Shown one piece after another: positions 7,397-13,981 of a stretch of 20,895 nt of DNA. Each line of letters starts with the position of its first letter. Position 1 is the stretch's first letter. A model generated the notes under the pieces. The model did no database searches. It was not told the DNA's origin and saw only the letters and a program-made list of their open reading frames with translations. The position numbers were made by a program, and so were the translations under genes. The DNA is taken from positions 1-20,895 of the forward strand of contig CAMDMO010000010.1 in NCBI GenBank assembly GCA_945902255.1. Reading direction: 5' to 3'. The stretch is from Rickettsia typhi. Its GTDB lineage: Bacteria; Pseudomonadota; Alphaproteobacteria; Rickettsiales; UBA1997.

Positions 7397-9049
7397 TTAG
7401 CTTTCGTAAGTCGAATACATGTAAGGAGTAACCGAATCAAATTCAGCAGCGCAAGAATCTACGCGTTTGTAGGACGGATGAAGATTCATTTCATTTCTAA
7501 TTTCTCGAATATCTTTCTCATTCATTCCGGTTAATTTTGATAATCTTTTATCAGAAAATCCCATTCTTTTTATATTTAAAAAATCTTCGCGATTTTTAGG
7601 TAGACCTTCTTTTTTAACTCTTGTTTCAATTGTAATAAGATTATGAATTTGCTCTAAAAACCAAGGATCATAACTAGTGATTTGATTTATTTCTTCACAA
7701 GAAATTCCTTCTCTCATTGCTTGCGCAATTAGCAATAATCTATTTGGAGCAGCAATTTTTAATTTTTCTTTGATGATTTTAACGCGCTGGTCTAAATCTT
7801 CTGAAGCGATAAATATATCATCCATTCCACTAAGATTTCCCTCTAGAGAGCGCAAAGCTTTTTGAAAACTTTCTGCAAAACAACGGCCAATTCCCATTAC
7901 TTCACCAACTGATTTCATTGAGCTTGAAAGCACATTGTCACTTCCTTTAAATTTCTCAAAAGTGAATTTTGGAATTTTTGTAATAACATAATCAATGGTA
8001 GGTTCAAACGAAGCGGGAGTAGCGCCTTTAGTGATGTCATTCTTAATTTCATCAAGAGTATATCCAACCGCTAATTTCGCTGCAACTTTAGCAATTGGAA
8101 AACCGGTTGCTTTTGAAGCTAGGGCGGAAGATCTAGAAACTCTAGGATTCATCTCAATAACCACTAAACGACCATCAGCTGGATTAACTGCAAATTGCAC
8201 ATTTGATCCGCCAGTTTCAACGCCAATTTCACGCAATACCGCAATTGATGCATTACGCATGCGCTGATATTCTTTATCCGTTAAAGTTAGAGCTGGCGCT
8301 ACTGTAATTGAGTCGCCGGTATGAACTCCCATTGGGTCAACATTTTCAATTGAGCAAATAATTATTGTATTGTCATTTTTGTCGCGCACCACTTCCATTT
8401 CAAATTCTTTCCAGCCAATGATTGATTGATCTATCAACACTTCATTAGTTGGAGACATTGCAATTCCATATTCAACAATTTGTCTATATTCTTCTTCAGT
8501 GTAAGCAACGCCACCACCAGCTCCGCCCAAAGTAAAAGAAGGTCTAATAATTGCTGGTAGGCCAATGGTAGGAAGAGCTTCCATCGCGGCTTCTATAGTT
8601 TTTACAATAACATTTTTTGAAGTTTCTAAGCCAATTTTATCCATCGCACTTTGAAATAAAGAACGATCTTCAGCTTTTTTTATTGCATCAATTGAGGCTC
8701 CAATAAGCTCAACATTATATTTTTCTAACACCCCTTTTTTCGCTAACTCAATTGCGCAATTTAGAGCAGTTTGCCCACCAACCGTTGGCAGAACTGCATC
8801 TGGTCGCTCTTTAGCAATAATTGATTCAACAATATCTGCGTTAATTGGCTCAATGTAAGTTCTGTCAGCCAAATTTGGATCGGTCATAATTGTTGCCGGA
8901 TTAGAGTTAATCAAAATAACTCTGTAACCCTCTTCCTTCAAAGCCTTGCAGGCTTGAGTTCCCGAGTAATCAAATTCGCAAGCTTGACCAATAACAATTG
9001 GCCCAGCTCCAATAATCAAGATAGATTTAATATCAGTTCTTTTAGGCAC
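7397..9049 (-). CDS. carB: Carbamoyl-phosphate synthase large chain, N-terminal half only
   Basis: The product matches the first half of CarB: an opening P-K-R-T-D-I-K-S-I-L-I-I-G-A-G, an ATP-grasp carboxyphosphate domain with R-P-S-F-T-L-G-G-A-G-G-G and E-M-N-P-R-V-S-R-S-S, then the oligomerisation domain ending Y-M-Y-S-T-Y-E-S. In full-length CarB (about 1070 residues) the same Y-M-Y-S-T-Y-E motif is the hinge before the second ATP-grasp half. Here a TAA follows at once and lysA starts 3 nt later. I chose the GTG at 9047-9049, because known CarB proteins start at this position; an upstream ATG at 9127 would add 26 unrelated hydrophobic residues. The half alone, about 550 residues, phosphorylates bicarbonate in the standard enzyme. 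The carbamate-phosphorylating half must be encoded elsewhere or is lost. Confidence 0.88.
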   Translation of the reverse strand: MPKRTDIKSILIIGAGPIVIGQACEFDYSGTQACKALKEEGYRVILINSNPATIMTDPNLADRTYIEPINADIVESIIAKERPDAVLPTVGGQTALNCAIELAKKGVLEKYNVELIGASIDAIKKAEDRSLFQSAMDKIGLETSKNVIVKTIEAAMEALPTIGLPAIIRPSFTLGGAGGGVAYTEEEYRQIVEYGIAMSPTNEVLIDQSIIGWKEFEMEVVRDKNDNTIIICSIENVDPMGVHTGDSITVAPALTLTDKEYQRMRNASIAVLREIGVETGGSNVQFAVNPADGRLVVIEMNPRVSRSSALASKATGFPIAKVAAKLAVGYTLDEIKNDITKGATPASFEPTIDYVITKIPKFTFEKFKGSDNVLSSSMKSVGEVMGIGRCFAESFQKALRSLEGNLSGMDDIFIASEDLDQRVKIIKEKLKIAAPNRLLLIAQAMREGISCEEINQITSYDPWFLEQIHNLITIETRVKKEGLPKNREDFLNIKRMGFSDKRLSKLTGMNEKDIREIRNEMNLHPSYKRVDSCAAEFDSVTPYMYSTYES

Positions 9050-9138
9050 GATGGAATAAATTTGGATTTTAAAAAAACATATGAAAGAATGGCGTTTATA
9101 ATAAAACAAGAAACCTGCAAAAGTCAATCAATCCAAGT

Positions 9139-9657
9139 ATGAATAAACTTCCAAAAATCAAAAAAATTAATAAAGCGGTTTTAAATCGCAGGCGCACCTT
9201 GTCCCGCCTAATGGCAATTCAGATTTTTTATCAATATAACTTTTTAGAACATAAAAAAAATATTGATGAAATTAAAGAGGATATGATTGAAAGCTACGCT
9301 TTAAGCCCCGATGACCATATTTCTTCTTATCGCGATAAAATTGATGAAGAGTTTTTAAATAATTTAATTTTAGGACTTACGCTCAATGAAAAAATTGATG
9401 AAGAGATTAAAGAGTTTTTAAAAGATGGTTTTAGCTTAGAGAAAATTGAAGATGTGATGCAGCAAATTTTAAGATTGGGAACATTTGAATTAAAATTTAT
9501 GCTTGATACTCCTTACAAAGTCATAATTGATGAATATGTTGATATAGCGGCCTGTTTTTACGAAAGAAAAAAAGTTACTTTTTCTAATGGAATTTTAGAA
9601 AATTTAGCAAAAAAATTTCGTGCAAAAGACTTTATACCATTTTCACCAGATAATTAA
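9139..9657 (+). CDS. nusB: Transcription antitermination factor NusB
   Basis: Small all-helical RNA-binding protein that acts with NusE (S10), NusA and NusG at boxA sites in rRNA transcription. The N-terminal R-R-x-L-S-R-L-M-A-I-Q-I-F-Y-Q-Y is the typical first helix. The end I-D-E-Y-V-D-I-A near 132 and F-S-N-G-I-L-E-N-L-A near 152 correspond to the conserved (I/V)-N-E-Y-V-E-(I/L)-A and F-V-N-G-V-L-D motifs, with Val replaced by Ser. The 172-residue length is on the long side, mostly from a loop near 35-60. It is divergent from carB with 89 bp between the starts. The final residues F-I-P-F-S-P-D-N and the TAA at 9655-9657 lie inside a large palindrome, so the C-terminal tail may have been supplied by that element. 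Confidence 0.9.
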   Translation: MNKLPKIKKINKAVLNRRRTLSRLMAIQIFYQYNFLEHKKNIDEIKEDMIESYALSPDDHISSYRDKIDEEFLNNLILGLTLNEKIDEEIKEFLKDGFSLEKIEDVMQQILRLGTFELKFMLDTPYKVIIDEYVDIAACFYERKKVTFSNGILENLAKKFRAKDFIPFSPDN

Positions 9658-9796
9658 CCATTTGATCTTCGTCTTTTTGGTATAAAATTAGGTTAAAAAA
9701 CCTCTATGTATATCTGTATACATCACGGTTTTTTAACCTAATTTTATCCTCAAAAATACTTTGCTCAAATGGTCGATTATCTAGTGAAAATGGTAT
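9634..9796. repeat. 163-bp imperfect palindrome over the end of nusB
   Basis: The sequence is an inverted repeat centred near 9715. Its inner arms are perfect over 21 bp (9682-9702 against 9727-9747), and the loop contains another 7-bp pair (9706-9712 with 9717-9723). The outer arms (9634-9665 against 9765-9796) match at about 29 of 32 positions, and the stretch between is more diverged. The left outer arm encodes the last residues and stop of nusB. The size and form are those of Rickettsia-type palindromic elements. Transcribed, it would fold into a very long hairpin, which could end nusB transcription or protect RNA ends. Confidence 0.85.
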
Positions 9797-9823
9797 TACA
9801 AATGAAATAAATAGTAATTAAAA

Positions 9824-10384
9824 ATGAATAAAAAAATATTAGTTGGAAAAGTTACAGCACCTTTTGGAATAAAGGGAGAAGTTAAAATTATTAGCTATTG
9901 TCAAAACCCTCAACAAATCGAAAATTATCCTCTTTTTGATGAAAATGGTGATAAAATAAAGTTAAAAATTAGCAATAAAAATAAGGCAGTTATTGGAACT
10001 ACAATTTCTGGCGATTCTATTTTAATTGCAAAAATTGAAGGAAGTGTAAGTCGCAATGATTCAGAAGGCTTGAGAGGCAAAGAGATTTTTACTAATCGTG
10101 ATGATTTTGAAGAATTAGATGAAGATGAGTTTTATCATTCAGACTTACTTGGTCTTGATGTGATTGATATGAATTCTAAAAAAATTGGTAAAGTTCTAAA
10201 TATTTATGACTTTGGCGCAGGAGTTATGCTTGAAATTGAGTTTAGTAAAGTTGATGAAGCAAATAATTTAGAAAAAATAGAAAATTTTCCGTTTAAAAAT
10301 GAGTTTTTTCCTGAAGTTAGTTTAAAAAATGGTTTTATCAGATTTGATATGCCAGAGATTGTAAAGACACCAAAAACATCTTAA
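9824..10384 (+). CDS. rimM: Ribosome maturation factor RimM
   Basis: Binds S19 and assists 16S rRNA processing and maturation of the 30S head. The N-terminal RimM barrel (residues about 5-90) opens with V-G-K-V-T-A-P-F-G-I-K-G-E-V-K, the standard start of this family. The C-terminal PRC-barrel begins at F-Y-H-S-D-L-L-G-L-D-V near 107 and continues K-K-I-G-K-V-L-N-I-Y-D-F-G-A-G. The length of 186 residues is normal. In many bacteria rimM sits in rpsP-rimM-trmD-rplS, but here neither trmD nor rpsP is beside it. It stands alone behind the palindrome and is convergent with ruvC. Confidence 0.93.
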   Translation: MNKKILVGKVTAPFGIKGEVKIISYCQNPQQIENYPLFDENGDKIKLKISNKNKAVIGTTISGDSILIAKIEGSVSRNDSEGLRGKEIFTNRDDFEELDEDEFYHSDLLGLDVIDMNSKKIGKVLNIYDFGAGVMLEIEFSKVDEANNLEKIENFPFKNEFFPEVSLKNGFIRFDMPEIVKTPKTS

Positions 10385-10420
10385 GATTTTTTAATACTGG
10401 AGAGGTAGCTTTAATTCCGT

Positions 10421-10606
10421 GCTCAGAATCATCCTTCGACAAGCTCAGGATGACATTGTGAGCTCTTACTTTACTACAACTGGATTTCATCCAATTTTTT
10501 TAATTATGCCTGGGCTTCTTACTTTACCTCAACTCGATTTCATCCAATTTTTTTAATTACGCTCATTTTGATGTCATCTTGAGCTTGTTGAAGGGTGATT
10601 CTAGGC
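10421..10606. repeat. Inverted palindromic repeats flanking a tandem duplication (intergenic)
   Basis: Bases 10421-10463 and 10561-10606 are inverted copies of a palindromic repeat that includes CCTTCGACAAGCTCAGGATG in the left copy; the right copy carries a few substitutions and 3 extra bases. Between them a 42-nt unit occurs twice, at 10465-10506 and 10518-10559, matching at about 39 of 42 positions with a 53-nt period. The CCTTCGACAAGCTCAGGATG-type palindrome is a widespread dispersed element in bacteria (established knowledge). The plan, inverted arms around a tandem array, is the same as in the addA element although the sequences differ. This element fills nearly all of the gene-free stretch between rimM and ruvC and may act as a bidirectional terminator for the two convergent transcripts. 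Confidence 0.85.
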
Positions 10607-10630
10607 GCAAAACCTTGAATAATCACAAAA

Positions 10631-11110
10631 TTATTTCAAAAATCTTGAATGATTATTATGGCAAATTGCTACTGCCAAAGCGTCAGCTTCGTCTTCGGTT
10701 TTAAAAGTTGCTTTTGGAAGCAAAACTTTGATCATCATTTGAATTTGAACTTTATCAGCACGCCCTACTCCAACTACCGCTTTTTTTACTGCAGTTGCTG
10801 AATATTCCGTAACTTTCAAACCACATAACCCAAGACTTAAAATTAAAGCTCCTCTTGCGTGCCCCAGTTTTAGCGATGATGTTGGATTAATGTTAATAAA
10901 AGTTTCTTCAATTGCAGCTTCGTCAGGTTGATATATTTTAATAATTTCAGTAAGTGATTTGTGAAAATGCTGCAACCTTATTGATAAAGGGTCTGAAGGC
11001 TGTGAATAAATTATGTCTGAGGCGATAAAATAAATATTATTATTTTTAACCTCAATAATTCCAACACCAGTTTTTGTAAGCCCCGGATCGATGCCTATTA
11101 TTTTAGTCAT
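10631..11110 (-). CDS. ruvC: Holliday junction resolvase RuvC
   Basis: Dimeric RNase H-fold endonuclease that cuts four-way junctions with RuvAB. Acidic catalytic residues are visible: D8 in I-G-I-D-P-G-L, E68 in A-A-I-E-E-T-F, and D140 plus D143 in T-E-D-E-A-D-A-L-A-V-A-I-C-H. The 159-residue length is slightly below the usual 160-175. It is the last gene of a minus-strand run (carbonic anhydrase-like, miaB, unknown, ruvC), starting 27 bp after the unknown gene. ruvA and ruvB are not in the window. Confidence 0.94.
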   Translation of the reverse strand: MTKIIGIDPGLTKTGVGIIEVKNNNIYFIASDIIYSQPSDPLSIRLQHFHKSLTEIIKIYQPDEAAIEETFININPTSSLKLGHARGALILSLGLCGLKVTEYSATAVKKAVVGVGRADKVQIQMMIKVLLPKATFKTEDEADALAVAICHNNHSRFLK

Positions 11111-11137
11111 TTTAAGAATATTAGTTTATTTATTATG

Positions 11138-11782
11138 CTACAGAATCGTTACCTTAGGATTGCTTGCCAATGAAGAACCTTTGGGTCTTTTAGGTTTCGG
11201 ACTAGGACTGGCGCTAGAAATATCGCCATCATATCCACTATCACTATCTTCATGATCCTTCTTAGAGGCGCCGGCTGGCAAAGCTCTTGCTGGAGATAAA
11301 ATGCGCTTTGGCTTTATTGAATTTTCTGAATCTGACTCAGAAAGAGAAGTCTCTTCTTCTTCATATTTCTCTAATAACAGGCTTTTTAAATTTTCAATAT
11401 CACTTAGATAATCCTCTCCTCCATCAATTGAATTTTTCGCATATCGACTTAGGTCACCAATAATAGCATCACGCTGAAGAATAAGTTTTTGTATATTAGG
11501 ATATTTTATATGATTTTCCAAACCAAAGTCAATCGCCTCTTCAATCAAATTAGAATCTTTTTGCATTATAAGAACTATCATTGGTAAAGCTTCATCATAT
11601 TTGTCTCCGCTTAAATCATCAATAATTATTGCATCGAGCAATCCTTGAATATTCTCAAGAAATTTTCTGGGGTACTTAGCATTAAACATTTCATCTTTAT
11701 ATTCCTCTCTATCAAAAATATTCTTCAATTCCTTTAAATTTCGATGGCTAATCGCTTCATTTAAATCTCTTAAAATTGCCAT
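11138..11782 (-). CDS. Unrecognised 214-residue protein with charged, disordered tail
   Basis: I do not recognise the family. Residues 1 to about 130 look fully helical, with charged and leucine-rich stretches such as L-N-E-A-I-S-H-R-N-L-K-E-L-K-N-I-F that recall alpha-helical or degenerate ankyrin-like repeats. From about 135 the protein is low in hydrophobics: an acidic Glu/Ser patch, then K-P-K-R-I-L, a Ser/Asp/Gly stretch, and P-K-P-K-R-P-K-G near the end, which looks like a basic nuclear-localisation cluster. There is no signal peptide or membrane segment. It lies between miaB and ruvC with 18- and 27-bp gaps, so it is co-transcribed with housekeeping genes. A secreted host-directed protein is possible, but this rests on composition only. 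Confidence 0.68.
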   Translation of the reverse strand: MAILRDLNEAISHRNLKELKNIFDREEYKDEMFNAKYPRKFLENIQGLLDAIIIDDLSGDKYDEALPMIVLIMQKDSNLIEEAIDFGLENHIKYPNIQKLILQRDAIIGDLSRYAKNSIDGGEDYLSDIENLKSLLLEKYEEEETSLSESDSENSIKPKRILSPARALPAGASKKDHEDSDSGYDGDISSASPSPKPKRPKGSSLASNPKVTIL

Positions 11783-11800
11783 ACTTTATTTTGTAAAAAG

Positions 11801-13168
11801 TTAACACAATCCTCCAATCAAGCTGCTAGGTCGAGCTTTTAAAATTTTAACTTCCGCTATTTGTCCCAGATATTTTTGTGCCTCAGATTCATTTGAAACC
11901 TCTACAATCACTGATTGCAGCCATGGGCTTTTACCCCATATTTGCGTGTTTGAAATAGACTTTTCTTTACTAGATTTTGGCGCACCTTTTTCAAATAAAA
12001 CTGGCATTATCAAATTTTCAGACTTTTTATTAAATTCAATTTGCTGTTCGGTTAAAAGTTTTTGCAATCTTGCTAAGCGCTCTTCTTTAACTTTTTCTTC
12101 AACCTGAATTTTAGCATCCGCCGCTGGCGTTCCTGGGCGAGGAGAATATTTAAAAGAATAACATTGAGTAAAACCAATCTGTTTAACTAGATTCATTGTA
12201 TCTTCAAAATCTTCATCAGTTTCTCCGGGAAAGCCCACAATAAAGTCAGAAGATAAACCAATATCTGGTCTTGCCAATCTAAGCTTTTCAATGATTTTAA
12301 AATAATCTTGGCGAGTATGTTTGCGATTCATCGCTTTTAAAATATTATTCGACCCCGATTGAATTGGTAAATGCAAAAAAGGCATTAATTTTTCAATATC
12401 GCGATGAGCTGCCAATAGATCATCAGACATGTCTCTTGGATGAGAAGTGGTATATCGAATGCGTTTAATTTCAGGAATTTGTGCAACTTTTTCAATTAAT
12501 CGAGCAAGGTTAGTTGCTTGGTTATTTTCGTCTAAACCATGATATGCATTAACATTTTGCCCTAAGAAATAAATTTCTTTAACACCTTTATCAGCAAGCT
12601 TTTTGGCATCTTCATAAATTTTATAAGCTTCACGAGAATATTCCGCGCCACGAGTGTAAGGCACAACACAGAATGTGCAGAATTTATCACAACCCTCTTG
12701 CACGGTAACAAAAGCGCTGGCGCCAGTTCCGGTTTTCGATTCCGGCAAAATATCAAATTTATTATTCGGAGTAAATTCGAGATTAATTTGTTTTTTCTTT
12801 TCACGAATTACCTTTCCAACCAGATCTGGCAAGGTTTGATAGCTTTCAGGACCAACTATAATATCAACTACATTTGATCTTTTAAAAATTTCTTCACCCT
12901 CCGCCTGAGCCACACAACCAGCAACTGCAACAATCATGGCACTGCCCTGTTCTTTCTTTTTATCTTTATGAGGACGAATACGACCCAAATCAGAGAAAAG
13001 TTTTTCTGAAGCTTTTTCACGAATGTGGCAAGTATTTATAATCACCATGTCAGCACCTTCTGGACTATCAATGGTTTCGTAACCAACCGCCATCATTAGA
13101 TCTTGCATACGATCTGAATCGTAAACATTCATTTGACAACCGTAGGTTTTGATATGTAATTTTTTCAT
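11801..13168 (-). CDS. miaB: tRNA-2-methylthio-N6-isopentenyladenosine37 synthase MiaB
   Basis: Radical SAM methylthiotransferase that converts i6A37 to ms2i6A37 in tRNAs reading UNN codons. The N-terminal UPF0004 domain carries the auxiliary cluster cysteines C11 (T-Y-G-C-Q-M-N), C47 (I-N-T-C-H-I-R) and C85 (V-A-G-C-V-A-Q). The radical SAM cluster is C160-x3-C164-x2-C167 in E-G-C-D-K-F-C-T-F-C-V-V-P-Y-T-R-G. A TRAM RNA-binding domain occupies the last 70 residues. The length of 455 is normal, and all six cluster cysteines are present. It begins 8 bp after the carbonic-anhydrase-like gene. Confidence 0.96.
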   Translation of the reverse strand: MKKLHIKTYGCQMNVYDSDRMQDLMMAVGYETIDSPEGADMVIINTCHIREKASEKLFSDLGRIRPHKDKKKEQGSAMIVAVAGCVAQAEGEEIFKRSNVVDIIVGPESYQTLPDLVGKVIREKKKQINLEFTPNNKFDILPESKTGTGASAFVTVQEGCDKFCTFCVVPYTRGAEYSREAYKIYEDAKKLADKGVKEIYFLGQNVNAYHGLDENNQATNLARLIEKVAQIPEIKRIRYTTSHPRDMSDDLLAAHRDIEKLMPFLHLPIQSGSNNILKAMNRKHTRQDYFKIIEKLRLARPDIGLSSDFIVGFPGETDEDFEDTMNLVKQIGFTQCYSFKYSPRPGTPAADAKIQVEEKVKEERLARLQKLLTEQQIEFNKKSENLIMPVLFEKGAPKSSKEKSISNTQIWGKSPWLQSVIVEVSNESEAQKYLGQIAEVKILKARPSSLIGGLC

Positions 13169-13176
13169 TTATTTAG

Positions 13177-13863
13177 CTAATATTTTTCAGGATGAAATGC
13201 TTGCGCCGGTCTTGCATTTGATTTAGCAAAAATTCCTAATTTAATAATTTTATTCATTTGTTCTTTAGAAATTTGAATCGGTGTTTTCATAATATACCAT
13301 TTAACGCCCTCTTTGCAAGGCGGAGTTGTAAATGAGCCGTCATAAAAAAATGTTTTATCGTCAGCCTTAACAATCTTAGATAAATCAAGTTCTGATTCTT
13401 TTTTATTACTAGATAACAACTCAATTAAACGATCAAATTCTAGATTTTTTGCACCAACTTCTAAAAATATTCCCAGTATTAAATATTGTTCATCTTCGCT
13501 TTTATGCAACACCTGAAGCTCAAGAGAGTGGCGGTCTGATTTTACCAAATGCTCGCTTGGATGATGAAAATAAATGCGCTCTAAAAGATATTTTTTCTTA
13601 CCGCGAGTAATGAAATCTTTACCATAAAAATTTATCTGCATAACAAAATCTTTTTTCTCTTTTTCAACTGAAGATTTTTTGTAGAAAAATTTTAAATCGC
13701 TATCTTGAAAATCAAGCTTAACATCAATAGGAGATTGGTTATAGCCAATTTTACAGAATTTATATTCCTCTTTTAAATCACCCCATTTTTGTGGTGAAGA
13801 ATAGTTCCAACTTCTTGAACAAGAAGAAATAAAAATAGTTAAAAGGATTAAAAAAAATTTCAT
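13177..13863 (-). CDS. Alpha-carbonic-anhydrase-like lipoprotein with degenerate zinc site
   Basis: The fold is clearly alpha-carbonic anhydrase: N-Q-S-P-I-D-V near 42, F-H-H-P-S-E-H near 99-105, L-E-L-Q-V-L-H at 114-120, and S-F-T-T-P-P-C-K-E-G-V-K-W near 177. The N-terminus is a short lipoprotein signal ending I-F-I-S-S-C with the lipid cysteine at C15, so it should be membrane-anchored in the periplasm. Aligned to active enzymes such as the Neisseria one (H-F-H-x-P-S-E and E-x-H-x-x-H), the first zinc ligand is Tyr98, the second is His100, and the third is Gln117. Two of three zinc ligands are therefore missing, and CO2 hydration is unlikely. It may be a carbonic-anhydrase-related binding protein or a decaying enzyme. 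It heads the unit with miaB. Confidence 0.85.
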   Translation of the reverse strand: MKFFLILLTIFISSCSRSWNYSSPQKWGDLKEEYKFCKIGYNQSPIDVKLDFQDSDLKFFYKKSSVEKEKKDFVMQINFYGKDFITRGKKKYLLERIYFHHPSEHLVKSDRHSLELQVLHKSEDEQYLILGIFLEVGAKNLEFDRLIELLSSNKKESELDLSKIVKADDKTFFYDGSFTTPPCKEGVKWYIMKTPIQISKEQMNKIIKLGIFAKSNARPAQAFHPEKY

Positions 13864-13927
13864 AATAATTTAATTAAATAACATTTTGTTAGAAAATTAT
13901 ATGAACCTCAGGGGCGCGGTTGTAAAT

Positions 13928-13948
13928 AACTCCCAGCGCTTGGGGGTT
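13928..13948. repeat. Short GC-rich hairpin between trmFO and the carbonic-anhydrase-like gene
   Basis: AACTCCCAG and a mostly complementary TTGGGGGTT surround a short CGC loop, giving about 8 pairs including wobbles. There is no T-run on either strand, so a terminator is doubtful. The rest of 13864-13981 shows no gene. Confidence 0.3.
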
Positions 13949-13981
13949 AATAAAAATTGTGTTTGACATTACCGCCTTAAA

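Noticed and set aside
7995..8267. Plus-strand 90-codon gene opposite carB
   Set aside because: It lies entirely within the conserved ATP-grasp coding region of carB and shows no independent features.
9050..9127. Upstream ATG extension of carB by 26 residues
   Set aside because: The added residues are hydrophobic and unlike any CarB N-terminus, while the GTG at 9047-9049 places P-K-R-T-D-I-K exactly where the family begins.
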